A stretch of 64,000 nucleotides of DNA, taken from positions 14,007 to 78,006 of the forward strand of contig CAZKZP010000011.1 in assembly GCA_964557295.1 (NCBI GenBank), in the 5' to 3' direction. The position numbers and the translations under genes were made by a program. Below are positions 1-8,495 of the stretch, piece after piece (position 1 is the stretch's first letter; every line of letters begins with the position of its first letter). The notes beneath the pieces are model-generated. The model made no database searches, was not told the DNA's origin, and saw nothing but the letters and a program-made list of their open reading frames with translations. Origin of the DNA: JBFMHP01 sp964557295 (GTDB lineage Bacteria > Pseudomonadota > Gammaproteobacteria > RBG-16-57-12).

Positions 1-194
1 TCGCGCGCGAGGCGGCGGAACAGGGCAAACCATTGGAGGCGCACTGGGCGCACATGGTGATCCACGGCACCTTGCACCTGCTCGGCCATGACCATATCGA
101 TGCCGCGGAGGCCGAGGCCATGGAGGCGCTTGAAATCGCGCTATTGAAGCACTTAGGCTACGACAACCCGTATGTTGAACAAGGCACCCCATGA
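1..194 (+). CDS. ybeY: Endoribonuclease YbeY, C-terminal part
   Basis: Partial gene, cut by the window start; the reading frame begins at base 3. YbeY is a single-strand-specific metallo-endoribonuclease needed for 16S rRNA 3'-end maturation and 70S quality control. The visible 63 residues contain the family's zinc-binding signature HGTLHLLGHDH, followed by a short acidic helix and the typical C-terminal end GYDNPYV. The stop overlaps the corC start as ATGA, and ybeY-corC-lnt is a standard gammaproteobacterial order, so the three are probably co-transcribed. The N-terminal half lies outside the window. Confidence 0.93.
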   Translation, partial: AREAAEQGKPLEAHWAHMVIHGTLHLLGHDHIDAAEAEAMEALEIALLKHLGYDNPYVEQGTP

Positions 195-1105
195 GTGATA
201 CACATTTCAGCGCCGATGGCGACGACGAGCATCAACGCTCCTGGCTCGAGCGCATCAGCGATGCCTTCCTGCGCGACCCCCGCGACCGCGAAGAGCTGAT
301 CCAGATTCTGCGCGATGCGCAACAGCGCGACCTGCTGGACATCGAAGCCTTGGCCATGATCGAGGGCGTGTTGCAGGTCGCCGAGATGCAGGTACGCGAC
401 ATCATGGTGCCGCGCAATCAAATGGTGGTGGTCGAGCGCGATGCGCGCCCCGAGGACTATCTGCCGGTGCTGGTGGAGTCGGCGCATTCCCGCTTCCCGG
501 TCATCGGCGAGGACAAGGACGAGGTGGTCGGCATCCTGCTGGCCAAGGATCTGCTGTCGTATTTCGCCAAGCCGAGCGAGCTGTTCGACATCCGCGAGAT
601 CCTGCGCCCCGTGGTCTTCATCCCCGAGAGCAAGCGGCTCAACGTGTTGCTCAAGGAGTTCCGCGCCAGCCGCAATCACATGGCGGTGGTGGTGGATGAA
701 TACGGCGGCGTCTCCGGCCTGGTGACGATCGAAGACGTGCTCGAACAGATCGTCGGCGAGATCGAGGACGAGCACGACTACGACGAGGGGCTCGACATCA
801 TCCGCACCAACGACGGCAGCTACGCCATCAAGGCGCTGACCCCGATCAATGATTTCAATGAGACCTTCGGCACCCATTTCGACGACGAGGATTTCGACAC
901 CGTCGGCGGGCTGGTGCTCAGCCAATTCGGTCACATGCCCAAGCGCGGCGAGACCATCGCCCTCGACCGTTGCCGCTTCACGGTCGTGCGCGCCGACAAC
1001 CGGCGCATCCATCTGCTGCGGATGACGCTCCTCGACGTGCCCGCGCAAGAATCCTCCCAAGGCCAGGAACCGCCGGCGAATGATGCCTCCCGCGCCGACC
1101 GCTGA
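191..1105 (+). CDS. corC: CorC/HlyC-family CBS-domain protein
   Basis: 304 residues. The order of parts is a charged N-terminus, a CBS pair (about residues 70-190, including VRDIMVPRNQM and the second-repeat DEYGGVSGLVT) and a C-terminal CorC_HlyC (transporter-associated) domain at about 205-285. There is no DUF21 membrane domain, so this is the soluble CorC/YbeX type. Family members are linked to Mg/Co efflux; recent work on YbeX also links it to ribosome function. Its start overlaps the ybeY stop (ATGA) and its 3' end overlaps lnt by 26 nt, which suggests coupled expression in ybeY-corC-lnt. The start is fixed by the overlap and by the normal family length. Confidence 0.93.
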   Translation: MSDTHFSADGDDEHQRSWLERISDAFLRDPRDREELIQILRDAQQRDLLDIEALAMIEGVLQVAEMQVRDIMVPRNQMVVVERDARPEDYLPVLVESAHSRFPVIGEDKDEVVGILLAKDLLSYFAKPSELFDIREILRPVVFIPESKRLNVLLKEFRASRNHMAVVVDEYGGVSGLVTIEDVLEQIVGEIEDEHDYDEGLDIIRTNDGSYAIKALTPINDFNETFGTHFDDEDFDTVGGLVLSQFGHMPKRGETIALDRCRFTVVRADNRRIHLLRMTLLDVPAQESSQGQEPPANDASRADR

Positions 1106-2600
1106 GCCCCGCGCGGGCGGGCGGCTCGGCGACGGTTTGGTGCTGCTCGCCGGCGCCCTGATTCCGCTGGCCTTTGCCCCGGTGGGGTTTTCCTATCTCG
1201 TGTTCCCGGTGTTGGCGCTCTGGTTTGAGCTGGTGCTGCGCGCGGCCACGCCGCGGCAGGCGGCGCTGCGCGGCTATCTCTTCGGCCTGGGGATGTTCGG
1301 CGTGGGCTGTTCGTGGGTGTTCGTCAGCATGTACCGCTTCGGCGACATGGACATGTTTTCCAGCGGCGCGCTCGCCTTGCTGCTGGCGATGTACCTCGCC
1401 CTGTTTCCCGCGTTGTTCGGCTACGGCCTGTATCGCTACGCGCAGCACCGTTCTTCCATACCATTGCTCGTCATCGTGATCAGTGTGCTCTGGGGCGCCG
1501 CAGAATGGCTGCGCGGCTGGTTTCTCACCGGCTTCCCCTGGCTCAACATCGGCTATAGCCAGCTGGAAACGCCGCTCTCCGGCTACGCCCCGCTGCTCGG
1601 CGTCTACGGGCTGGGCCTGTTGCTGGTGCTGCTCGCCGCCTTGTTGTGGGCCGCCTGGCGCGCGCCGCGCCGGGCCTGGCTGCCGCTCGGACTGGTCGCA
1701 GCCTTCATGGGCGGCGGCGCGGCCCTGCAGAAGATCGACTGGACGATGCCTACCCAGGCCCCGCTCAAGGTCAGCCTGGTGCAGGGCAATGTTGACCAGA
1801 TCCGCAAGTGGCTGCCCTCCGAGCTCTATCCCACGGTGGAGCTCTACACCCGCAAGACGCGCGAACTCTGGGGCAACGACTTGGTGGTCTGGCCGGAGAC
1901 GGCGATGCCGCTGTTCCTGCAACAGCTGGAGGGGGAGCCGGTGTGGGAGGAATTCGTGCAGGAGGCGCGCGCGCAACGGACGGATATCATCACCGGCATT
2001 CCGATCTGGATGTCCGAGAGCAGCCGCTATTACAACGCCGTGCTGGCGCTGAATGAACGGCCCTCGCTCTATTTCAAGCGCCATCTGGTCGCCTTCGGGG
2101 AGTACGTGCCGTTTGCCGAAAGCTTCGGCTGGCTGTTCGGGTTCTTCGATGTGCCGATGACCGGCTTCAGCGCCGGGCCCTCGGGGCAGGGCACGCTGCA
2201 TGCGGCCGGCATCGAGCTGGGCGCCTCGATCTGTTTCGAGATCGCCTTTCCCGAGGAGATCATCGATGCGCTGCCGGAGGCGAACCTGCTGGTGAATCTG
2301 AGCAACGACGCCTGGTTCGGCCGCTCGCTCGCCCCGCACCAACATCTGCAAATGGCGCAGATGCGCGCACTGGAAACGGGGCGCTGGGTGCTGCGCGCCA
2401 CCAATACCGGCATCTCGGCGATCATCGATGACCGCGGCCGCCTGGTCACCACCAGCCCGCAGGACCAGGTCGCGGTGATCACCGCCGCCGTGCAGCCGCG
2501 CACCGGCGCAACGCCCTATGTGCGCTACGGCAATGGTCTTTTCATCTTGTTGTTGATCCTGGGCGGGGGCGTGGCCGCCGTGTCTGCGCGACGCCGCTGA
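1080..2600 (+). CDS. lnt: Apolipoprotein N-acyltransferase Lnt
   Basis: 506 residues, the usual family length. Lnt adds the third acyl chain to the N-terminal cysteine of outer membrane lipoproteins at the periplasmic face of the inner membrane. The N-terminal half (about residues 18-215) is a series of hydrophobic helices. A nitrilase-fold domain follows at about 228-470 and a final helix at about 483-502. The Glu-Lys-Cys triad is visible as E273 (VVWPETAMP), K333 (YFKRHLVAFGEYVP) and C385 (GASICFEIAF). Two ATGs stand one codon apart at 1080 and 1083. Likely substrates in this window include LptE, LpoA, the BON protein, and the lipoproteins starting at 20277 and 42078. Confidence 0.96.
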   Translation: MMPPAPTAEPRAGGRLGDGLVLLAGALIPLAFAPVGFSYLVFPVLALWFELVLRAATPRQAALRGYLFGLGMFGVGCSWVFVSMYRFGDMDMFSSGALALLLAMYLALFPALFGYGLYRYAQHRSSIPLLVIVISVLWGAAEWLRGWFLTGFPWLNIGYSQLETPLSGYAPLLGVYGLGLLLVLLAALLWAAWRAPRRAWLPLGLVAAFMGGGAALQKIDWTMPTQAPLKVSLVQGNVDQIRKWLPSELYPTVELYTRKTRELWGNDLVVWPETAMPLFLQQLEGEPVWEEFVQEARAQRTDIITGIPIWMSESSRYYNAVLALNERPSLYFKRHLVAFGEYVPFAESFGWLFGFFDVPMTGFSAGPSGQGTLHAAGIELGASICFEIAFPEEIIDALPEANLLVNLSNDAWFGRSLAPHQHLQMAQMRALETGRWVLRATNTGISAIIDDRGRLVTTSPQDQVAVITAAVQPRTGATPYVRYGNGLFILLLILGGGVAAVSARRR

Positions 2601-2627
2601 GAGGGGCGTGTTTTTCCGGGGCACTGA

Positions 2628-3935
2628 TCAGGCGGGACCGGCCGCGACCTGGTTTTTACCGCCGTTCTTGGCGCGATAACAGGCGGCGTCGGCCGCGCTC
2701 ATGACCTCGGCCACCGAGCCGGCCGTCTGGTCCATCACCGCCAAGCCGAGGCTGGCGGTGATCCGCAGCGCCTGCCCCTTCCATTGGATCGACGACTGCT
2801 CGATGGTGTTGCGGAGGATCTCGGCGATACCGGCCGCCTGGCCCACGGGGCATCCTTCCATGATCACGGCAAACTCATCGCCGCCGAGGCGCGCGATCAC
2901 GTCACTTTCGCGCAGCTGCTCGGGCAGGAGCCGGCCCAGATGTTTGAGCAGCGCATCGCCTGCATCGTGCCCGAAGGTGTCGTTGATGGCCTTGAACCCG
3001 TCGAGGTCGATCAGGCACACCGCATGGTGTTTCTCGTTCTTCGTCGCGTCATACCAGAAGCGCTCCAGTTGCAGATCGAGTCCGCGCCGGTTATAGAAAC
3101 CGGTCAATGGATCATGGGTGGCATCCCAGGAGAGCTGCTCCAGGCGCCGCTTGTGACGCGAGGCGCGCATCAGCAGCAGGCCGATGAGCAGGGCGCTGAG
3201 CAACAGGATGCCGGCGATCCAGCTCAGCGCCTGGTTCATCTGCTCGGTGGCCAGGACCTCGACCTGGTCCAGCGGGATGGTGATGTCCAGGGCGCCCATC
3301 AGCTGATGCAACTGCCATTGCTTGCCGGGCGGGATGCCGCCCTCTTGGCGCAGGGCGGCGGTATCCGGCCGTTGCTCGTAGGCATTGTGGCAGTCGACGC
3401 AGGATTGGTCGGAGGCCGGATCGGCCCAGAGGTAGCGCAGCGCCCGTTTGCCTTCGGGGTTTTTCTCGATGCGCCAGACCGGCTGCCAATCAATGGGCTG
3501 GGCCGGGCTGGCCTGGTCCTGGCGTTCGAGCTGGGGCCAGGCCCAGCGCAGAAAGTCGGTATCGATCCCCTGGCTCGGATCGATATTCCATTTGCTCACC
3601 GGGCGGTATTCGAACAGGTCGGCGGTGTCGCGGCTGCTGGCCAGCCCCGTGAATTTGAGAAACTGCGCCGGCACCGGCACGAAGCCGGGGAGATTCTGGT
3701 ATTGCGGGTGGCTGCCCTTGCCTTCCTTGGCCAGTTTGTTGACCACCTCCCGGGCATAGACCGAGCGCATCGAGGCGGCCTGCTTGGCGATGATCTCCGC
3801 GACCACCTGCGCTTGATGCTCCACGACGGATTGCATCGCATGGCGGATCAGCCAATACGTCACCCCCGCCAATAGCGCGAGAATGCCTAGGGTGACTAGC
3901 ATGAGGCGTGTTTTGGATGTGGGGGTTGAGGTCAT
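2628..3935 (-). CDS. Membrane diguanylate cyclase with Tll0287-like heme-motif sensor domain
   Basis: 435 residues. A signal-anchor helix (about 10-31) is followed by a periplasmic Tll0287-like (DUF3365) sensor region (about 32-230), a second membrane helix (about 237-256) and a cytoplasmic GGDEF domain (about 270-430). The catalytic motif GGDEF is intact at 351-355 with an RESD product-inhibition I-site at 342-345, so I expect an active, feedback-controlled c-di-GMP synthase. The sensor contains CVDCH at 179-183, a covalent heme-c attachment motif, which points to redox or gas sensing; this is inference from the motif. No EAL domain and no adjacent c-di-GMP gene are seen. It is convergent with lnt, 27 nt away. 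Confidence 0.9.
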   Translation of the reverse strand: MTSTPTSKTRLMLVTLGILALLAGVTYWLIRHAMQSVVEHQAQVVAEIIAKQAASMRSVYAREVVNKLAKEGKGSHPQYQNLPGFVPVPAQFLKFTGLASSRDTADLFEYRPVSKWNIDPSQGIDTDFLRWAWPQLERQDQASPAQPIDWQPVWRIEKNPEGKRALRYLWADPASDQSCVDCHNAYEQRPDTAALRQEGGIPPGKQWQLHQLMGALDITIPLDQVEVLATEQMNQALSWIAGILLLSALLIGLLLMRASRHKRRLEQLSWDATHDPLTGFYNRRGLDLQLERFWYDATKNEKHHAVCLIDLDGFKAINDTFGHDAGDALLKHLGRLLPEQLRESDVIARLGGDEFAVIMEGCPVGQAAGIAEILRNTIEQSSIQWKGQALRITASLGLAVMDQTAGSVAEVMSAADAACYRAKNGGKNQVAAGPA

Positions 3936-4213
3936 GTCTTGGGCGTAAACCGAGTGGGCAGGGTGCGCGATCTGGTTAAGAGACCATTAAGCCTGGGGAG
4001 GATAAAGTATGCGGCGTTGCCAAGGATAGGAATTTGTTCACTGAATCCGGAAGCAAGAAAGCAAGGGAGGCGTTTCGCCCCCCTTACTCCCCAAGAAGCC
4101 CCCTTCGATGTTCCCCCCAGAAAACCGAATGGAGCCTGAGAACCCTACTGTCATCCCTATGGCATGTCAAGAAATAAATAGGGTTACTAAGACGATCGGT
4201 AGTAAAGCCTCAT
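3936..4213. other. Intergenic region upstream of the diguanylate cyclase
   Basis: 278 nt between two minus-strand genes, visibly richer in A+T than its flanks. It should hold the promoter and leader of the diguanylate cyclase and the 3' end of the zinc-ribbon/Sel1 transcript. The only clear structure is an imperfect hairpin at 4063-4085 (arms AAGGGAGGCG and CGCCCCCCTT, three-base loop). It lacks a long T-tract on either strand, so it is a weak terminator candidate at best. I see no c-di-GMP riboswitch consensus and no convincing sigma-70 promoter. Confidence 0.4.
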
Positions 4214-4837
4214 TCAGCGGGCGGCTAGGCGGCCATCCGCCGCGTTGCGATAGTATATCTTGCCCAGGGAGCGCTCGAGCCAGAAACGGGCGCGTTCCTT
4301 GTCCGGCGGCATGCCGTTGATGCCACGGCTGAAGATCTGGGCCAAGGACCGCTGCGCCTCGCGCCAACCTTGTCCGGCGGCCTTTTCCAGCCAGAGCGTC
4401 CCGGCGACTTCATCCTTGTGCACGCCGATCCCCTTGAAGTGCATCAGGCCGAGGAGATATTGCGCCTGCGCCTGGTTCTGATTCGCCGCCATGCTCAGCC
4501 ACAAGGCCGCCTTGCGCGGGTTGATTTCGATTTCCCCGCCTTCGAGGAGCAGGATACCGTATTGCACTTGCGCCTCGGCGTGCCCTTGCTGCGCGGCGGC
4601 GGCGAAATAATCCGCCGCGCGGCGGGTGTCTTGTTCGATCCCCCGGCCTGTTTGATACAGGGTGCCCAGCCTGAACTGGGCCTCGGCATCGCCGGACTCG
4701 GCGAGTGGCGCGAGCAGTGGCACGGCGCCAGCGTAATCCCGTCGATCCAAGGCGGCGCGGGCGGCGTCCAGATCGCCGGCCAGGCTGACGGATGCCGGCA
4801 GCGAGAGAGCTATCACCAGGAAGGCGAGCCACGGCAT
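4214..4837 (-). CDS. Secreted Sel1-repeat (TPR-like) protein
   Basis: 207 residues from the chosen ATG at 4837. This start gives a clean signal peptide (LAFLVIALSLPASVSLA, likely cleaved near residue 20); longer readings would run into the upstream zinc-ribbon gene. The mature protein consists of about four Sel1 repeats (roughly 52-86, 87-121, 124-157 and 160-192), each with the A-x-x-x-L-G / A-x-x-W-x-x-x-A pattern. Such solenoids act as scaffolds for protein-protein contacts; no enzyme motif is present. The gene lies 11 nt downstream of the YbeL-like gene. In E. coli, Sel1-repeat genes also sit near ybeL and leuS, so the neighbourhood looks conserved. The partner is unknown. Confidence 0.85.
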   Translation of the reverse strand: MPWLAFLVIALSLPASVSLAGDLDAARAALDRRDYAGAVPLLAPLAESGDAEAQFRLGTLYQTGRGIEQDTRRAADYFAAAAQQGHAEAQVQYGILLLEGGEIEINPRKAALWLSMAANQNQAQAQYLLGLMHFKGIGVHKDEVAGTLWLEKAAGQGWREAQRSLAQIFSRGINGMPPDKERARFWLERSLGKIYYRNAADGRLAAR

Positions 4838-4848
4838 GCGCGCGCGGC

Positions 4849-5352
4849 TCAATCGATGATGCGTCGGAAGGTGGTGGCGTTGCAGCGCGGGCAGGGCGGG
4901 ATGTGTCCGGTCTTGTGGAAGTGCAGCAATTCGCCGCACTCGACACATTCCAGTGTGCCGATCCCGGTGACCTCGCCGGTCTTCCAATCCGCCGCCGCGG
5001 CATCGAGCGCCAGCAGGTCGAGTTCGAGGCGGGTCTTGTCGACCACCTGGCTGAACAGATCGAGCAGCCGGTCTTCGATCAGCACCAGATCCAGTTGCAG
5101 CCAGTCCCTCAGTTCATTGCCGTGCTCCCCGAGATAGCTGGCCGCGTCGTGGACGTCGCGCCGCAGGTAATTGGCGATGTCCTCGGCCTCCTCGCGCGTG
5201 AGCTCGCCGAGTTCCACGGCCTTTTCCCGCGCATAGTCGATCGCGCGCAGCAGATAGGGGCGCCTCTCGCCCTCGGTGAGTGGGGCGACGGACTTGGCGC
5301 GCTCCAGCATCCGTTCATAGGCCTTGACCCGCTTTTCGTGATTTTCACTCAT
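4849..5352 (-). CDS. YbeL-like (DUF1451) zinc-ribbon protein
   Basis: 167 residues. The N-terminal two thirds are strongly helical and charged (coiled-coil-like), and the C-terminus is a zinc ribbon with C136, C139, C154 and C157 (CVECG ... CPRC). This matches the DUF1451 family, represented by E. coli YbeL, which is also encoded divergently beside leuS. The function is not established; a nucleic-acid or protein adaptor role would be a guess. The start at 5352 is supported by a GAGG ribosome binding site about 8 nt upstream. A possible minus-strand -10 box (TATACT, 5384-5389) lies upstream without a convincing -35. Confidence 0.88.
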   Translation of the reverse strand: MSENHEKRVKAYERMLERAKSVAPLTEGERRPYLLRAIDYAREKAVELGELTREEAEDIANYLRRDVHDAASYLGEHGNELRDWLQLDLVLIEDRLLDLFSQVVDKTRLELDLLALDAAAADWKTGEVTGIGTLECVECGELLHFHKTGHIPPCPRCNATTFRRIID

Positions 5353-5430
5353 GACGATGTCCTCGCAGTGAACTCTTGATTTGAGTATAGAACCGCGGCG
5401 CGAGGCGCGGCCAGTAATTTCCAGATTACG

Positions 5431-5460
5431 TTGTGAGGGCTCGGTCTGCTGCGGTAAAAT
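5431..5460 (+). promoter_or_regulatory. Candidate sigma-70 promoter of leuS
   Basis: TTGTGA at 5431-5436 and TAAAAT at 5455-5460 are separated by 18 nt. The -10 box matches 5 of 6 consensus bases and the -35 box 4 of 6. The expected start of transcription is near 5467, giving a short leader before leuS. Called from sequence alone. Confidence 0.45.
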
Positions 5461-5499
5461 CCCCCCCTTTCGGTCAATGCATTGATGGCGCAGAGGAAT

Positions 5500-7984
5500 A
5501 TGGCGAGTTTCGATCAGTACGATCCGCAACGGGTGGAGTCGCAGGCGCAGCAGGCCTGGGACGAGGGCAAGGTGTTCGAGGTCCGGGAGGTGCCGGGCAA
5601 GGAAAAGTATTACTGCCTCGCGATGTTCCCCTATCCGAGCGGCCGCCTGCACATGGGCCATGTGCGCAATTACACCATCGGCGATGTGATCGCGCGCTAT
5701 CAGCGCATGCTGGGCAAGAACGTGTTGCAACCGATGGGGTGGGACGCCTTCGGGCTGCCGGCCGAGAACGCCGCCATCAAGCACAACGTGCCGCCGGCCA
5801 AGTGGACCTACGAGAACATCGCTTACATGCGCGGCCAGTTGAAGCGGCTGGGCTTCGGTTACGACTGGAGCCGCGAGATCGCCACCTGCCGCCCCGAGTA
5901 TTACCGCTGGGAGCAATGGCTGTTCATCCAGTTGTTCGAGAAGGGCCTGGTCTACAAGAAGACCGCGCCGGTGAACTGGTGCCCGAACGACATGACCGTG
6001 CTGGCCAACGAGCAGGTGATCGATGGCTGCTGCTGGCGCTGCGACACCGTGGTCGAACGCAAGGAGATCCCGCAGTGGTTCATGAAGATCACCGCCTACG
6101 CCGACGAGCTGCTCGATGATCTGGACCGGCTCGAAGGCTGGCCGGAGCAGGTGCGCACCATGCAGCGCAACTGGATCGGGCGCTCCGAGGGCGTGGAGAT
6201 CCACTTCGGCGTGGCCGGCCACAGTGCGCCGCTGAAGGTGTTCACCACCCGGCCCGACACGCTGATGGGCGTGACCTATGTCGCCGTGGCGGCGGAACAT
6301 CCGCTGGCCATCGAGGCCGCGACCGATCATCCGGAGCTCGCCGCCTTCATCGAGGAGTGCAAGAAGACCGGCACCGCCGAGGCGGCGCTGGAGACGATGG
6401 AAAAGCGCGGCGTGGACACCGGCATCCAGGTCATCCATCCGATCACCGGCGAACCGCTGCCGGTGTGGGTCGCCAACTTTGTGCTGATGGGCTACGGCGA
6501 GGGCGCGGTGATGAGCGTGCCCGCGCACGACCAGCGCGACTGGGAATTCGCCAAGAAATACGGCCTGCCGATCCAGCAGGTCATCGCGCCGAACGATGCC
6601 AGCGAGGTCGACCTCGAGGCCGCGGCCTTCACCGACAAGGGCGTGCTGGTCGACTCCGGCCCCTTCACCGGCTTGACCTCGGCGCAGGCCTGCGAACGCA
6701 TCGCCACACACCTGAACAAAGCGGGCAAGGGCGAGGTGCGCGTGAACTACCGCCTGCGCGACTGGGGCGTCTCGCGCCAGCGCTACTGGGGCGCGCCGAT
6801 CCCGATGATCAACTGCCCGAGCTGCGGCGCGGTGCCGGTGGCGGAGAGCCAACTGCCGGTGGTGTTGCCCGAGGACGTAAAGTTCGACGGCATCCAGTCG
6901 CCGATCAAGGCCGACCCCGCCTGGCGCAAGACTACGTGCCCGAAGTGCGGCGGCGCGGCCGAGCGCGAGACCGACACCTTCGACACCTTCATGGAATCGT
7001 CCTGGTATTANNNNNNNNNNGCGCTACACCTGCAAGGACAACGCCGCCGCGATGCTGGATGAGCGCGCCAACTACTGGCTGCCGGTCGATCAATACATCG
7101 GCGGCATCGAGCACGCCATCCTGCACCTGCTGTATGCGCGCTTCTATCACAAGTTGATGCGCGATGTGGGCTTGGTCAGCGGTGATGAACCCTTCGCCAA
7201 TCTGCTCACCCAGGGCATGGTGCTGAAGGACGGCAGCAAGATGTCCAAGTCCAAGGGCAACACCGTCGACCCGCAGGAGCTGATCGAGAAATACGGCGCC
7301 GACACCGTGCGCCTGTTCACCATGTTCGCCGCCCCGCCCGAGCAGTCGCTGGAGTGGCTGGACGCCGGGGTGGAGGGGGCGCATCGCTTTTTGCGCCGGG
7401 TGTGGAATCTCGCTGCAGAGGCGGGCAATGCCGAGATCCTGCGCGCGTGGATGCGCGGCGAAACCCGGCCGGAGTGGAGCGCGCTCAGTTCCGAGGAGCG
7501 CAAACAGCGCTCGGAGCTGCACCAGTGCCTGATGCAGGCCAACCGCGACGTGGCCAAATACCAGTTCAACACCGTGGTCGCCTCGGCGATGAAGATGGTC
7601 AACGTGCTGACCGCGCTGCCGCTGGAGAGCCCCGGCGCGCGCGCGGTGTTCGCCGAGGCGATGAGCGCGCTGCTGCGCCTGCTCGCGCCCATCGTCCCGC
7701 ACATCACCCATGCCTTGTGGCAGGGGCTGGGCAACCGCGATGCGATCCTCGACGCCCCCTGGCCGCAGGCCGATACGGCGGCGTTGGTCACCGACACCTT
7801 GGAGATCGTGGTGCAGGTCAACGGCAAGCTGCGCGGCAAGATCGAGGTGGCCGCCCAGGCGACCCGCGAGCAGATCGAGGCGGCGGCCCAGGCGGATGAG
7901 CATGTGCTGCGCTTCATCGAAGGCAAGGCGATCAAGAAGGTGGTCGTGGTGCCCGGCAAGCTGGTGAACATCGTTGTTGGCTAG
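5500..7984 (+). CDS. leuS: Leucine--tRNA ligase (interrupted by a 10-N gap)
   Basis: Class I synthetase charging tRNA-Leu. It has HMGH at residues 51-54, a CP1 editing domain with TTRPDTLMGVTYVA, and KMSKS (7237-7251) followed by the anticodon-binding domain and the C-terminal end VPGKLVNIVVG. The N run at 7011-7020 sits in the conserved SSWYYARYTC region, and the two halves (5500-7010 and 7021-7984) are in different frames only because the gap length is arbitrary. About 3 missing bases would restore the expected sequence. The leucine-specific domain usually placed before KMSKS in E. coli is absent (QGMVLKDGSKMSKS). Start: ATG 5500 has GAGG only 3 nt upstream; ATG 5485 is the alternative. Confidence 0.95.
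7011..7020. other. Assembly gap (10 N) inside leuS
   Basis: Ten N between TGGTATTA and GCGCTACACC. Reading both flanks against conserved LeuRS sequence suggests that about three bases are missing, so the frame change across the gap is an artefact of gap length and not a real frameshift. Confidence 0.95.
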
Positions 7985-7991
7985 GCTCGGC

Positions 7992-8495
7992 ATGCGCGCA
8001 TTGGTGCTGCTGGCGCTGCTGGCGGCACTCAGCGCCTGCGGCTTTCACCTGCGCAGCGCCCTGCCGTGGCCGGCGGAGTGGAAGACGGCGCACATCACCG
8101 AGGATCACGCGCGCGAACTCGCGCCGGTGCTGCACCAAGTGCTGGCGGAAAAAGGTGTTACACTCGTAGAAGAGACTCTGGCCGATGTGGTGATCGAGCT
8201 GATGAACGAGAAGTCCACGCGGACCTCGCTGGCCATCGATGCCGTGGGCAAGATCAGCGAATACGCGCTCAATTACGAGGTGCGCTGCCAGGCGCGCGAC
8301 CGCGCGGGCAATATCGTGCTGCCGCTACAGCGCTTCAGCGCCAACCGCAGCTATGCCTTCGCCCCCGCCGACGCCCTGGGGCATGAGATCCAGGAGGAGC
8401 AGATGTATCAGGCGATGCGCCGCCAGGTGGTCGGCGAGCTGCTCGAGCAGCTCACCGCCCTGGCGATTGCGCGCCAGGGTGGGGCGCCGCGGTGA
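7992..8495 (+). CDS. lptE: LPS-assembly lipoprotein LptE
   Basis: 167 residues. LptE plugs the LptD beta-barrel and helps deliver lipopolysaccharide to the outer leaflet. The chosen ATG at 7992 gives a short lipoprotein signal with the lipobox LSAC (acylated cysteine at residue 16) followed by GFHLR, the typical LptE start. Upstream TTG codons at 7974 and 7977 would place extra residues ahead of the signal and are less likely. The order leuS-lptE-holA is conserved. The start lies 7 nt after the leuS stop, and the 3' end overlaps the holA GTG start by 4 nt, so translation is probably coupled. Confidence 0.93.
   Translation: MRALVLLALLAALSACGFHLRSALPWPAEWKTAHITEDHARELAPVLHQVLAEKGVTLVEETLADVVIELMNEKSTRTSLAIDAVGKISEYALNYEVRCQARDRAGNIVLPLQRFSANRSYAFAPADALGHEIQEEQMYQAMRRQVVGELLEQLTALAIARQGGAPR

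Noticed and set aside
3936..4213. c-di-GMP riboswitch upstream of the diguanylate cyclase
   Set aside because: The conserved core elements of GEMM-I and GEMM-II aptamers are not recognisable on either strand.
7001..7060. Frameshift or pseudogene in leuS
   Set aside because: The frame change coincides with a 10-N placeholder; inserting about three bases restores the conserved sequence.
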